Program-made: the position numbers and the translations under genes | Shown: positions 51,474-60,648 of the stretch, piece after piece | Layout of the letters: the number at the start of each line of letters is the position of its first letter | Numbering within the stretch: position 1 is the first letter of the stretch | Source: Hyphomicrobiales bacterium | Lineage (GTDB): Bacteria > Pseudomonadota > Alphaproteobacteria > Rhizobiales > Beijerinckiaceae | Assembly (NCBI GenBank): GCA_900470095.1 | Contig: UBZM01000063.1 | Coordinates: 1-64,000 of the forward strand | Direction: 5' to 3' | DNA length: 64,000 nucleotides | The notes under the pieces: generated by a model | What the model was told of the DNA's origin: nothing | Database searches by the model: none | What the model saw: the letters and a program-made list of their open reading frames with translations, nothing else

Positions 51474-52103
51474 ATGTCGCGTGTCCTGCCCCTGTTCGTC
51501 GCCGTCCTGTCGATCGTCATGGTCGGCGCTGGCGCGGCGCAGGACACAAACGATCTCGGCCTGCCGCCGCCCTCCGGCTCGCAGAACCCGGTTCTGCCGC
51601 CGCCTTCCGGCTCGCAGAACCCGGTTCTGCCGCCACCTTCGGGGCAGCGCTACCTGCCAGGAATCGGTGGGCCATTCGGGGAGCACGCGCCACGCCGCGC
51701 GGTTCCAAGCCTGCCGCCCCCAGTCGATTCGGGGCTGAGCGGGTCCGTGTCACCAGTGACCCGGGCCTTTGATGGCGATGCTGTCGATCGCATTTCCGAG
51801 CTCGGTCCAGCGTTTCGACGCTGCTGGAATCCGCCTGCGATGACCGGCTCCAGCGACAGCGCCATGGCGACTGTCCGCTTCAGCCTGCGGCGCGACGGCA
51901 GCATCTTTGGCCAGCCGCGCGTCACCTGGGAAACGCGCCGTACCGATCCCGATCTGCGGGAACGGTTCACCGCCTCCGTGATCGACGCCATCCGGAACTG
52001 CGCACCTGTGAGGTTGTCGCCGCGCTTCGGAGCGAGTATCGCGGGGCGACCCTTCACCATTCGCTTCCACGGCCGTGCGCCGTCCAATGAAAGGCCGATC
52101 TGA
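51474..52103 (+). CDS. Exported protein with proline-rich repeats
   Basis: A 209-residue protein with a signal peptide (VAVLSIVMVGAGAAQ). Residues 30-57 hold two complete and one partial copy of the unit LPPPSGSQNPV, encoded by 33-base tandem repeats. The C-terminal part (about 100-200) resembles TonB-C/energy-transducer folds (AFRRCWNPP, ATVRFSLRRDGS) with a likely disulfide between C118 and a C near 178. It overlaps the next cyclophilin gene by one base and follows the first by 18 bases. Confidence 0.75.
   Translation: MSRVLPLFVAVLSIVMVGAGAAQDTNDLGLPPPSGSQNPVLPPPSGSQNPVLPPPSGQRYLPGIGGPFGEHAPRRAVPSLPPPVDSGLSGSVSPVTRAFDGDAVDRISELGPAFRRCWNPPAMTGSSDSAMATVRFSLRRDGSIFGQPRVTWETRRTDPDLRERFTASVIDAIRNCAPVRLSPRFGASIAGRPFTIRFHGRAPSNERPI
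51561..51644 (+). repeat. 33-bp tandem repeat, 2.5 copies
   Basis: Units at 51561-51593 and 51594-51626 plus a partial unit to 51644, each coding LPPPSGSQNPV. In-frame unit length means copy-number change would keep the reading frame. Confidence 0.85.
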
Positions 52104-52573
52104 TGTCGCTCGATCCCGAGAACACCCTCGTCATGGAAACCACAAAGGGCCGCGTTGTCATCAAGCTGCGCCCGGACCTCGCTCCTGGCCATGTCGAGCG
52201 CCTGAAGACCCTCGCGCGCCAGGGCTTCTATGACGGCATTGTCTTCCACCGCGTCATCGACGGCTTCATGGCTCAGGTCGGCTGCCCGCATGGCACCGGT
52301 ACCGGCGGCTCCGACCTGCCGGATCTGAAGGCCGAGTTCAACGCCGAGCCGCATGTCCGGGGCATCTGCTCGATGGCCCGTTCGCAGAACCCGAACTCGG
52401 CCAACAGCCAGTTCTTCATCGTCTTCGACGACGCCCGCTTCCTCGACAAGCAGTACACGGTCTGGGGGCAGGTCGTTGAAGGCATGGAGAATGTCGACAA
52501 CATCAAGCGCGGCGAGCCGGTGCGTGACCCGGACTCCATCGTCTCGATGAAGGTGATGGCTGACGCGGCCTGA
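52103..52573 (+). CDS. ppiB: Cytosolic peptidyl-prolyl cis-trans isomerase B (cyclophilin)
   Basis: A 156-residue cyclophilin without signal peptide. The core [39 protein letters not shown] (quoted in part) and [12 protein letters not shown] match cytosolic PpiB. It overlaps the upstream repeat protein by one base (TGATG), so it is translated from the same message. Closely similar to the exported paralogue upstream, pointing to a local duplication. Confidence 0.93.
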   Translation: MSLDPENTLVMETTKGRVVIKLRPDLAPGHVERLKTLARQGFYDGIVFHRVIDGFMAQVGCPHGTGTGGSDLPDLKAEFNAEPHVRGICSMARSQNPNSANSQFFIVFDDARFLDKQYTVWGQVVEGMENVDNIKRGEPVRDPDSIVSMKVMADAA

Positions 52574-52704
52574 TATCGCCACAGGCCCCGTGCGAATGGG
52601 GCTTGAGTTCAGATGGGCCCTCATCCCGGCAGCGCCGCAGGCGCATCCCGATGGATGGGGGCTTATCTTGTTTTGGTTCGCAGTTTTGTGAGGCGGATTC
52701 GATC

Positions 52705-53811
52705 GTGGATGTCGAACTTTTCGACTTCGACCTGCCGGAAGAGCGTATCGCGCTGAGGCCCGTCAGCCCACGGGATGCTGCGCGGATGCTCGTGGTGCGG
52801 CCGGATGCAGCCGAACCATTCGAGGGGCGCGGCGTTCGCGAACTTGCCAGCCTGCTTCAGCCCGGCGACGCGCTCGTCCTCAACGATACGCGTGTGATCC
52901 CGTCCCGACTCTATGGCCGACGCGTCAGGGGAGAGGCCTCGGCGCGTGTCGAGATCATGCTGCACAAGCGCGAAGCGTCCGACCGCTGGCTTGCCTTCGC
53001 CAGGCCGGCCAAGAAGCTGGCCCTTGGCGAGACGGTGGTGTTCGGCTCGGACGCGGCGTCGAATGCGTGCGAGCTTGGCGCGCTGCATGCCGAGGTCGTC
53101 GGAAAGGGCGAGGGCGGCGAGGTCGAGTTGCGGTTCGCCTGGTCCGGGCCGATCCTGGATGAAGCGATCGCGCGGATGGGTGAGTTGCCGCTCCCGCCCT
53201 ATATCGCCGGCAAGCGTCCGACCGATCAGGCCGATGCCCATGACTACCAGACGGTTCACGCCCGCACCGATGGAGCCGTGGCCGCCCCGACTGCCGGTCT
53301 CCACTTCACGCCGGAACTGTTTGCAGCCCTCGATGCACGCGGCATATCCCGCCATTTCGTGACGCTTCATGTCGGCGCGGGCACGTTCCTCCCGGTCAAG
53401 GCCGAGGATACGCGCGAGCACCGCATGCATGCCGAATGGGGCAGTGTGAGCGCGGAGACCGCAGCAGCGCTGAACCAGGTCAAGGCAAGGGGAGGCCGCA
53501 TCGTTGCCGTCGGCACCACGGCCCTGCGGCTGCTCGAGAGCGCCACCGGCGAGAACGGCGTCGTCGCGCCGTTCTCCGGTGATACGGCCATCTTCATTAC
53601 GCCTGGCTATCGCTTCAGGGCCGTCGACATCCTGATGACGAACTTTCACCTGCCGCGCTCGACATTGTTCATGCTGGTCTCGGCTTTCTGCGGGCTCGAC
53701 CTCATGAAACGGGCCTATGCCCATGCGATCGCGGAGAAATACCGTTTCTATTCCTATGGCGACGGCAGTTTGCTGTTCAGGGCTGAACCCACCACGCCAC
53801 GCCACGCTTGA
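52705..53811 (+). CDS. queA: tRNA preQ1(34) S-adenosylmethionine ribosyltransferase-isomerase
   Basis: A 368-residue QueA making epoxyqueuosine by transferring the ribosyl part of SAM to preQ1-modified tRNA. Landmarks are [17 protein letters not shown] at the start, [14 protein letters not shown], and [22 protein letters not shown] start at 52705; an ATG four bases on is out of frame, and the longer frame upstream has no family match. Works after Tgt and QueF, which lie elsewhere in this window. Confidence 0.96.
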   Translation: MDVELFDFDLPEERIALRPVSPRDAARMLVVRPDAAEPFEGRGVRELASLLQPGDALVLNDTRVIPSRLYGRRVRGEASARVEIMLHKREASDRWLAFARPAKKLALGETVVFGSDAASNACELGALHAEVVGKGEGGEVELRFAWSGPILDEAIARMGELPLPPYIAGKRPTDQADAHDYQTVHARTDGAVAAPTAGLHFTPELFAALDARGISRHFVTLHVGAGTFLPVKAEDTREHRMHAEWGSVSAETAAALNQVKARGGRIVAVGTTALRLLESATGENGVVAPFSGDTAIFITPGYRFRAVDILMTNFHLPRSTLFMLVSAFCGLDLMKRAYAHAIAEKYRFYSYGDGSLLFRAEPTTPRHA

Positions 53812-53873
53812 TCCGGCTCGCAATCGGCCAGCGAAAATGCTACCCGGCAGGGTGAAGAGGATTGTGACACCCT

Positions 53874-54536
53874 ATGGCCGATATTTTTCGTGAGATCGAC
53901 GAGGAGGTCCGGCGCGACAAGGCGGCGGCGCTCTGGAAGAGATATGGCAACCTGCTCATCGGCTTGGCCGTGGCTGCTGTCGTGGCCGTCGCGGCCTGGC
54001 AGGTCTGGCTCTATCGCGAGCAGCAGGCTTCGCAGGCCGTGGGTGCGCGGCTGGAAGAGGCGCTGAGGGCTTCGCGCGACAACCGTGGCGCCGAGGCGGA
54101 GTCGATCCTCGTCGACCTCGCGGCCAACGCGCCGGCAGGGTACCGCCAGATCGCGCGGTTCCGCCTGGCGGCCGAGACCGGCAAGCGCGACGCTGCCGCA
54201 GGCGCAACGGCCTTCGACGCGCTGGCGAATGACAGCTCTCTCGATCAGCTCTATCGCGATCTTGCCCGGCTTCGTGCCGGCATGTTGCGCGTCGATCTTG
54301 CGCCCTATACCGAGACCCGCGCCGCGCTTGAGCCGCTCGCGTCTCCGCAGGGCGTCTGGCGCCATTCGGCCCGTGAGTTTCTCGGCATTGCCGCGCTCAA
54401 GGCCAATCTGTTCGAGGATGCCGGCCGCTGGTTCGATGCCATCGTGACCGATCCGCAATCGCCGCAGGTGCTACGCCAGCGTACCGATCTCTATCTCGCT
54501 CTGGTGCGCGGCGGCGCCGTCGAGACCAAGAATTGA
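53874..54536 (+). CDS. YfgM-like tetratricopeptide membrane protein
   Basis: A 220-residue protein with one N-terminal membrane helix (LLIGLAVAAVVAVAAWQVWL, residues ~27-46) and a periplasmic TPR-like domain of the TPR_21 type. YfgM in E. coli is a SecYEG-associated chaperone partner and lies upstream of bamB and der; here der follows 45 bases later. This conserved neighbourhood supports the assignment. Confidence 0.88.
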   Translation: MADIFREIDEEVRRDKAAALWKRYGNLLIGLAVAAVVAVAAWQVWLYREQQASQAVGARLEEALRASRDNRGAEAESILVDLAANAPAGYRQIARFRLAAETGKRDAAAGATAFDALANDSSLDQLYRDLARLRAGMLRVDLAPYTETRAALEPLASPQGVWRHSAREFLGIAALKANLFEDAGRWFDAIVTDPQSPQVLRQRTDLYLALVRGGAVETKN

Positions 54537-54581
54537 CCCGACGCGCCGATCCCGGCGCGTAACAGGACGAATTTGAACACC

Positions 54582-55973
54582 ATGACCGCGACCGTCGCCA
54601 TCATCGGCCGGCCGAATGTCGGCAAATCGACGCTTTTCAACCGGCTCGTGGGCAAGAAGCTCGCTCTGGTCGATGACCGGCCGGGCGTGACCCGCGACCG
54701 GCGCGAAGGCGATGCCTCACTCGGCCATTTGCGCTTCCGCATCATCGATACCGCCGGACTCGAGGAGGCCGACAAGGACTCGCTCGCGGGCCGCATGCGC
54801 GCTCAGACCGAGACAGCGATCGCCCAGGCCGATGTGATCCTCTTCATGATCGATGCCCGGCTTGGCCTGACGCCGATGGACCAGCCCTTCGCGGACCTGG
54901 TGCGCCGTTCTGGAAAGCCTGTGATCCTGCTCGCCAACAAGGCGGAAGGGAACAAGGGCAAGGACGGCACATTCGAGGCCTATGCGCTCGGCCTTGGCGA
55001 CCCTGTGCCGTTCTCGGCCGAGCACGGCGAAGGCACCGCGGATCTGCTTGAAGCGCTTGTGCCCTTCATTGCCGACGAGCCGGACGAAGACGAGGACGAT
55101 CAAGCCTGGGCCGAAGCCCCGGCTGCCGATTTCGACGAGGAGAGCGACCCCAACAAGCCGCTGCGCGTCACCATCATCGGCCGCCCCAATGCCGGCAAGT
55201 CGACCCTTGTCAACCGGATGATTGGCGAGGACCGTCTTCTGACGGGGCCGGAAGCCGGTATCACCCGGGACACCATTTCGGTCGACTGGGAGTGGCGCAG
55301 CCGCCCGGTCAAGCTCTTCGACACGGCGGGCATGCGCAAGCGCGCCCGTATCGAGGAGAAACTCGAAAAACTCTCGGTCGCCGATGCGCTTCGGGCCATT
55401 CGCTTCGCCGAAGTCGTCGTGGTCCTGCTCGATTCGACCATTCCCTTCGAGAAGCAGGACCTGACGCTGGTCGACCTGACCGAGCGCGAAGGCCGGTCGG
55501 TCGTCATCGGTCTGAACAAATGGGATCTCGTTGCCGACAAGCAGGGCCTGTTGGCGGAGCTCAAGGAGAAGGCGAACCATTTGCTGGCGCAGGTGCGCGG
55601 CGTGCAGATCGTTCCGCTGTCAGGCCTGGCGGGCGAGGGCATCGACCGGCTGATGCAGGCTGTCTTCGCGAGCTATGACGTCTGGAATCGTCGCGTCTCC
55701 ACGGCGCGGATCAACCGCTGGCTGGAAGGCGTGCTCTCGGCTCACCCGCCTCCGGCAGTCGCTGGGCGCCGCATCAAGATCCGCTACATGACGCAGGCGA
55801 AGGCACGCCCGCCGACTTTCGCGCTGTTCGGCAACCAGCTCGACCATTTGCCGGTGTCCTATACGCGCTATCTCGTCAACAATCTGCGCGAGGCATTCGA
55901 GCTGCCGGGCACGCCGATCCGCCTGCACACGCGTGGTGGCGACAATCCCTACGATCGAAACAAGCGCAAGTGA
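54582..55973 (+). CDS. der: Ribosome biogenesis GTPase Der
   Basis: A 463-residue EngA/Der GTPase with two G domains. G1 motifs are GRPNVGKST (N-terminal) and GRPNAGKST (second domain), with DTAG and NKxD motifs for each (NKAE and NKWD). The C-terminal KH-like domain follows. A TTG at 54573 has AGGA five bases upstream, whereas the ATG at 54582 is 14 bases from it; the ATG matches the family start, so either is possible. Its stop overlaps the next gene by four bases (GTGA). Confidence 0.96.
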   Translation: MTATVAIIGRPNVGKSTLFNRLVGKKLALVDDRPGVTRDRREGDASLGHLRFRIIDTAGLEEADKDSLAGRMRAQTETAIAQADVILFMIDARLGLTPMDQPFADLVRRSGKPVILLANKAEGNKGKDGTFEAYALGLGDPVPFSAEHGEGTADLLEALVPFIADEPDEDEDDQAWAEAPAADFDEESDPNKPLRVTIIGRPNAGKSTLVNRMIGEDRLLTGPEAGITRDTISVDWEWRSRPVKLFDTAGMRKRARIEEKLEKLSVADALRAIRFAEVVVVLLDSTIPFEKQDLTLVDLTEREGRSVVIGLNKWDLVADKQGLLAELKEKANHLLAQVRGVQIVPLSGLAGEGIDRLMQAVFASYDVWNRRVSTARINRWLEGVLSAHPPPAVAGRRIKIRYMTQAKARPPTFALFGNQLDHLPVSYTRYLVNNLREAFELPGTPIRLHTRGGDNPYDRNKRK

Positions 55974-57067
55974 TCGTCACCGTCGTCGGTGCGGGCATTG
56001 GCGGCCTTGCCACCGCCTGGGCTCTCAGCGGGCGTGGCCATGAGGTAACGCTGCTCGAGCAGGCGCCGGTGATTCCCAATCCCTACGCCGCCTCGGGCGA
56101 CCAGCATCGTATCATCCGTCGCGCCTATGGCAGTGCCGACGGCTATGCCCGCACCATCCCGGAAGCTTTCGCGGCATGGGATGACATGTGGGTTGATCTT
56201 GGCCGGTCCCATCTCGCCAATTGCGGCGTTCTCGGCGTGTCGCTGGAGAAGGGCGACGAGGGCGAGCAGTTTCGCGATGGGCTCGACCGGATGTCAGCGC
56301 CCTACATGTTGCATGAGCCTGCCGAAGCTGCGACGCGCTGGCCCTTTCTCGATGCGGCAAGCCTGCGCTACGCTTATTTCAGTGCTGACGGCGGCGCACT
56401 TTTCCCGGCACGGATTGCGGCGGATCTGCTCCGGCTTCTGGCGGAACGCGGCGTCGCGATTCAGGCCAATGCGCGCGTCTCGGCCGTGGAGGCGGATGCC
56501 GGTGTCGTCATCCTTGACGATGGGACGCGGATTGCTGCCGACCAGATCGTCGTGACGGCTGGGGCCTGGGTGTTGCGTCTGTTCCCGGAACTCGGCGATG
56601 CGCTGAAGACCTACCGCACTGCGGTCGTATATCTCGATCCGCCCAGGGATCTTCATGAGGCCTGGCAGCGTGCGCCCGCCATGGTCAGCGTCGGTGGGGA
56701 TAGACACGGCTATATCCTGCCCCCAGTGGACGGGACCGAACTGAAGCTGGGCGCCGGAATCCATCGCCGCCCGAGAGAGCCCGATGAGGAGCGTGAGCCT
56801 CATCCCGGGGAAGGCGAGCAGATCCGGGACTATTTCGCCCCGCCGCTCGTTCGGCTCAATGAGTATCGCGTCAAGCGTACTGCGACCTGCGCCTATACCT
56901 TCACCGAGGATGGCGCATTCTTCGCGCGCCGGATTGGCAAGGCGCTCGCGGTCTCCGCCTGTTCGGGGCATGGCTACAAATTTGGCGCCGCGGTCGGTCG
57001 GCGTGTCGCGACTGCTTTGGAGAGCGGAGACGACGCCGGATTGTTCCGCTGGCTGCGGGCGGAGTAG
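55970..57067 (+). CDS. FAD-dependent oxidoreductase (DAO family)
   Basis: A 365-residue flavoprotein with an N-terminal Rossmann motif [15 protein letters not shown] and the conserved arginine region [12 protein letters not shown], as in sarcosine oxidase and monomeric DAO family enzymes. GTG start overlapping the der stop. The C-terminal [11 protein letters not shown] with the flavin-proximal loop fits the family. It oxidises an amine or imino acid; the substrate is unknown. It is followed 5 bases later by a Nudix gene. Confidence 0.88.
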   Translation: MIVTVVGAGIGGLATAWALSGRGHEVTLLEQAPVIPNPYAASGDQHRIIRRAYGSADGYARTIPEAFAAWDDMWVDLGRSHLANCGVLGVSLEKGDEGEQFRDGLDRMSAPYMLHEPAEAATRWPFLDAASLRYAYFSADGGALFPARIAADLLRLLAERGVAIQANARVSAVEADAGVVILDDGTRIAADQIVVTAGAWVLRLFPELGDALKTYRTAVVYLDPPRDLHEAWQRAPAMVSVGGDRHGYILPPVDGTELKLGAGIHRRPREPDEEREPHPGEGEQIRDYFAPPLVRLNEYRVKRTATCAYTFTEDGAFFARRIGKALAVSACSGHGYKFGAAVGRRVATALESGDDAGLFRWLRAE

Positions 57068-57072
57068 GCGAA

Positions 57073-57498
57073 ATGGAAGGGCGGATGCTCGAGACGGTCA
57101 GCGCCCTGTTCGTCAGCCCGGAGAACACGGTTCTGCTCGGCCTGAGGGCATCCTGGAAGCGCGCATGGGCCGATCACTGGGACGCGATCGGTGGCCGGGT
57201 CGAAGCGGGTGAAGGCCTCCAGGCGGCGCTTCTGCGCGAATGTCGTGAGGAGGTCGGCCTTGTTCCGACGCGCTATCAGCTGGTGCTGTCGGAACCGGAG
57301 CGCTTTCCCGAACGAAACGGCGAGGCGCTGCACCACATCTATGTCGTGCATGCCTGGGAGGGCGGAGAGGCGGTCAATCTCTGCGACGAGCATGTCGAGA
57401 TACGCTGGTTTTCGCTCGACGAGATGGTGGCGCTGCCAAACCTCACCATTCCCGATCTGATCACGCTGGTGCGTGCATCGCCGCGCCCAGGGGCCTGA
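57073..57498 (+). CDS. Nudix hydrolase
   Basis: A 141-residue Nudix hydrolase. The Nudix box runs from GGRVEAGE through LRECREEVGL with the expected E, R and EE residues that bind magnesium. It should hydrolyse a nucleoside diphosphate derivative; specificity cannot be read from sequence. It probably belongs to the der-oxidoreductase unit. A palindromic repeat lies just after its stop. Confidence 0.9.
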   Translation: MEGRMLETVSALFVSPENTVLLGLRASWKRAWADHWDAIGGRVEAGEGLQAALLRECREEVGLVPTRYQLVLSEPERFPERNGEALHHIYVVHAWEGGEAVNLCDEHVEIRWFSLDEMVALPNLTIPDLITLVRASPRPGA

Positions 57499-57514
57499 TC
57501 GCTCGTCACCCAAG

Positions 57515-57562
57515 GGCATCGGACCGAAAAGTCGAATCCACCTTTCGGAGAAATCCCATGCC
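57515..57562. repeat. Interspersed palindromic repeat, copy 2
   Basis: GGCAT (57515-57519) pairs with ATGCC (57558-57562), and inner CCGAAA (57523-57528) with TTTCGG (57543-57548). It aligns with copy 1 at 49215-49262 in the GCATCGG and TTTCGG halves and, like it, follows a stop codon. Confidence 0.65.
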
Positions 57563-57585
57563 ACGCAAAGAGACTGATCGGCGAC

Positions 57586-58329
57586 CTAGGCCGGCATCTG
57601 CGGGCTCAGTACTTTGCCCTGCGGAAAGTCAAAAATCTTGCCCGTCTCGCTCCAGTCGGGCGAGGCCAGGCGTATGAGATGCGGAGCGAGTTCTTCGGGG
57701 GTCTTCAGCGTCAGCGGATCCTCGCCCGGCATCGCTTCTTCCCGCATGCGGGTGCGCAGGGGGCCGGGATTGACGATCATCACCTTGAGCGGGGTCGTCA
57801 CGGTCTCGGCCGCATAGGTGCGCGCCATGGCCTCGACGGCCGCCTTCGAGATCGAGTACGGGCCCCAATAGGCCAAGCACTTATGCGCCGCACCTGACGA
57901 CATCACGATGACTCGGCCCGCATCCGAAGCCTGCAGCGCCGGTTCCACCGATTTGATCAGGCGCCAGTTAGCCGTGACATTGGTCTCGAACACCTTGGCC
58001 CATTCCTTCGGCGAGGCGTGGGTCAGCGGGGTCAGGGGGCCCAGGATGCCGGCATTGGCGAGCAGGATGTCGAGTTTGCCCCAACGCTGCAGCAGAGCCG
58101 GGCCAAGCTTCTCGATTGCCGCCGCGTCGCTGAGGTCGACAGGTACCAGCGTCGTGCTGCCGCCGATGCCCTGAATCTCGTCATCGAGTTCCTCAAGCGC
58201 GCCTGAGGTTCGCGCCAGGGCGACGACATGCGCGCCTGCATTGGCGAAGGCGAGGGCTGCGGCGCGGCCAATACCGCGCGACGCGCCAGTGACGAGCGCG
58301 ATGCGCCCTGCGAGAGGCTTGGTCATCAT
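57586..58329 (-). CDS. Short-chain dehydrogenase/reductase
   Basis: A 247-residue SDR. The cofactor motif is TGASRGIG (residues ~14-21); the catalytic Ser (S144/S145 in VMSSGAAH), Y158 and K162 (YSISK) are present. Family neighbours next to purF are common in this order. The substrate is unknown. It follows purF with 13 bases between, so it likely shares its transcript. Confidence 0.9.
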   Translation of the reverse strand: MMTKPLAGRIALVTGASRGIGRAAALAFANAGAHVVALARTSGALEELDDEIQGIGGSTTLVPVDLSDAAAIEKLGPALLQRWGKLDILLANAGILGPLTPLTHASPKEWAKVFETNVTANWRLIKSVEPALQASDAGRVIVMSSGAAHKCLAYWGPYSISKAAVEAMARTYAAETVTTPLKVMIVNPGPLRTRMREEAMPGEDPLTLKTPEELAPHLIRLASPDWSETGKIFDFPQGKVLSPQMPA

Positions 58330-58342
58330 ATGCTCTGGGTGA

Positions 58343-59815
58343 TCAGCCGGCTTCGGCCAGGAGGGACAATTCCTGCTTGGCGCTCTCGCCGATGACGTCG
58401 GTCAGCGAGGTCGGGTAGTCGCCGGTGAAGCAATGGTCGGTAAATTGCGGCCGGACGGGATCACGCCGCTCATGTCCCATGGCGCGATAAAGACCGTCGA
58501 CCGAGAGAAAGGCGAGAGAATCCGCGCCGACGAACTGGCGCATCTCTTCGAGGGTGTGGGTTGCCGCCAGCAGCTTCTCGCGGTCGGGCGTGTCGATGCC
58601 GTAATAGTCCGGATGGGTGATCGGCGGCGACGAAATGCGGAAATGCACCTCGCGCGCGCCCGCCTCGCGCATCATCTTGACGATCTTGAACGAGGTCGTG
58701 CCGCGCACGATCGAATCATCGACCAGAACGATGCTCTTGCCCTCGACCACGCTGCGATTGGCCGAGTGCTTCAGGCGCACGCCGAGTTCGCGGACCTTCT
58801 GGGTCGGTTCGATGAAGGTGCGCCCGACATAGTGGTTGCGGATGATGCCGAGTTCGAAGGGAACGCCGCTTGCCTGGGCAAAGCCGAGGGCAGCTGGCAC
58901 GCCGGAATCCGGCACCGGCACGATCACATCGGCATTCGCTGGCGCTTCAGCTGCCAATTGTGCACCCATGCGCTTGCGCCGCTCATAGATGCTTTGGCCC
59001 TTAACGATCGAATCCGGCCGGGCGAAGTAGATGTACTCGAAGATGCAGGGGCGTTCCGCAACCGGCGGGAAGGGCTTGTGGCTCTCGATGCCGTCTTCGG
59101 AGATGACGACGACTTCGCCGTTCTCGACCTCACGGACGAACTTGGCTCCGATGATGTCGAGCGCGCAGGTCTCGGAGGTCAGAATCGGAGCGCCGTCGAG
59201 TTCGCCGAGCACGAGCGGGCGGATGCCCAGCGGATCGCGTGCGCCAATCAGCTTCTTATTGGTGATGCCGACGAAGGCATAAGCGCCCTCGATCTGGCGG
59301 ATGGCATCGACAAAACGATCGATGAAGCGGGTCTTTCGGCTGCGGGCGACGAGATGGAGCAGCACCTCCGTGTCGGAGGTCGACTGATAAATCGCACCGT
59401 CACGGACGAGATTGCGGCGCAGCGTCAGGCCGTTCGTGAGGTTGCCGTTATGCGCAACGGCAAAGCCGCCGCCATGCAGTTCGGCGAAGAGCGGCTGGAC
59501 GTTGCGGAGGATCGTCTCGCCTGTCGTCGAATAGCGCACATGGCCAATCGCCTGCGCACCTTGGAGCTTGTCGATGACCGAGGCTTCCGAGAACGCATCG
59601 CCGACAAGGCCGAGTCGCCGCTCCGAATGGAAGCGTCTGCCGTCGAAGGTGACGATCCCCGCCGCTTCCTGGCCACGATGCTGGAGAGCATGCAGGCCGA
59701 GCGCCGTCAGCGCGGCGGCATCGGCATGACCGAAGATGCCGAAAACGCCGCATTCCTCGCGCAGCCGGTCGGCATAGGGATCGAAGGCGTCGTGGGTCTC
59801 GGGGTGAGACGTCAT
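58343..59815 (-). CDS. purF: Amidophosphoribosyltransferase
   Basis: A 490-residue enzyme starting purine synthesis from PRPP and glutamine. C22 follows a 21-residue leader (LREECGVFGIFG), indicating a cleaved propeptide of the B. subtilis type. The PRPP site is VLVDDSIVRGTTS. Of the four Fe-S cysteines in the B. subtilis enzyme, the one in THPCFYG is aspartate here (THPDYYG), and the pair before FTG is reduced to one in TDHCFTG. GGAG is 6 bases before the ATG at 59815; longer starts exist at 59827 and 59839. Confidence 0.95.
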   Translation of the reverse strand: MTSHPETHDAFDPYADRLREECGVFGIFGHADAAALTALGLHALQHRGQEAAGIVTFDGRRFHSERRLGLVGDAFSEASVIDKLQGAQAIGHVRYSTTGETILRNVQPLFAELHGGGFAVAHNGNLTNGLTLRRNLVRDGAIYQSTSDTEVLLHLVARSRKTRFIDRFVDAIRQIEGAYAFVGITNKKLIGARDPLGIRPLVLGELDGAPILTSETCALDIIGAKFVREVENGEVVVISEDGIESHKPFPPVAERPCIFEYIYFARPDSIVKGQSIYERRKRMGAQLAAEAPANADVIVPVPDSGVPAALGFAQASGVPFELGIIRNHYVGRTFIEPTQKVRELGVRLKHSANRSVVEGKSIVLVDDSIVRGTTSFKIVKMMREAGAREVHFRISSPPITHPDYYGIDTPDREKLLAATHTLEEMRQFVGADSLAFLSVDGLYRAMGHERRDPVRPQFTDHCFTGDYPTSLTDVIGESAKQELSLLAEAG

Positions 59816-59857
59816 TACGGGCTCCATACGCTGTAACACGGCTGCGTTACGCTCTAA

Positions 59858-60541
59858 TTACGGACGAGTTTGGGCAGGTGTTGCCGGGCGTGTGCCTTCG
59901 ATCGCACGCTGCAGCGCCTGGCGGTCGTTGGCGTTCGGCACCTCGGTGCGGCGCTGCGGGTCGGCGGTCGGGCTCGCCGGCGGGCGCGGCTCCTCGGCCG
60001 GCGCTTCGGCGGGCTCTTCGCCGGTCTTGGGCTTCAGCAGCTTCTTGACGAAGTCGGAATTGATATCCTGCGGCAGCATCGTCAGGAGCGAGCGGCCGGT
60101 CTCTTCGAGGATCGGCTTGGCCTTGGCGTCCTTTGCCCAGGTCGGCAGGTTCTTGTCGCCCATCAGCGCGGTGAAAAACACGTAACCGATGACCGCCAGC
60201 AGCAGTCCGCGGGCCGCGCCGAAGACAAAGCCGAGCGTCCGGTCGAGCGCGCCGATACGCGAGTCGAGGACGAAATCGGAAATCCGGGCAGTCACGAGCG
60301 ACACGATGATCAATGTTACCAGGAACAGGGCCGCGATCACGGCGACCAGCGCGATGGTCTGGTTCGGAATATGTTGCTGTGCCAGCGGCAGGAGCTGGGG
60401 ATGAAACACCCAAGCCACCACGGCTGCCGTCGCCCAGGACGCGATAGCCAACACTTCTCGTGTCAGCCCGCGCACAGCGGCCAGCAACGCCGAGATCAAA
60501 ACCACGCCGATGACGACGAGATCGAGGATTGTGACAGGCAT
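59858..60541 (-). CDS. cvpA: CvpA family membrane protein
   Basis: A 227-residue protein with four membrane helices in the first ~145 residues, matching CvpA (LDLVVIGVVLISALLAAVRG at the start), and a hydrophilic Pro/Glu-rich C-terminal tail of about 60 residues. CvpA is required for colicin V production and is linked to purF in many proteobacteria; its basic role is uncertain. It precedes purF by 42 bases. Confidence 0.92.
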   Translation of the reverse strand: MPVTILDLVVIGVVLISALLAAVRGLTREVLAIASWATAAVVAWVFHPQLLPLAQQHIPNQTIALVAVIAALFLVTLIIVSLVTARISDFVLDSRIGALDRTLGFVFGAARGLLLAVIGYVFFTALMGDKNLPTWAKDAKAKPILEETGRSLLTMLPQDINSDFVKKLLKPKTGEEPAEAPAEEPRPPASPTADPQRRTEVPNANDRQALQRAIEGTRPATPAQTRP

Positions 60542-60648
60542 GTAGGAAGCCGCTTCTCTAGCATCTAGGGGTGGCCCGCAAGAAATGGGCTGGCCGCAAC
60601 GATTTTGCTATACGCGTTCGAAGGGGTTCCGTCACCCTTGGGGGCGGT

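Noticed and set aside
52582-52604. GGCCCC/GGGGCTT hairpin after ppiB as a terminator
   Set aside because: The stem is short with an 8-base loop and no T tract, so I did not list it.
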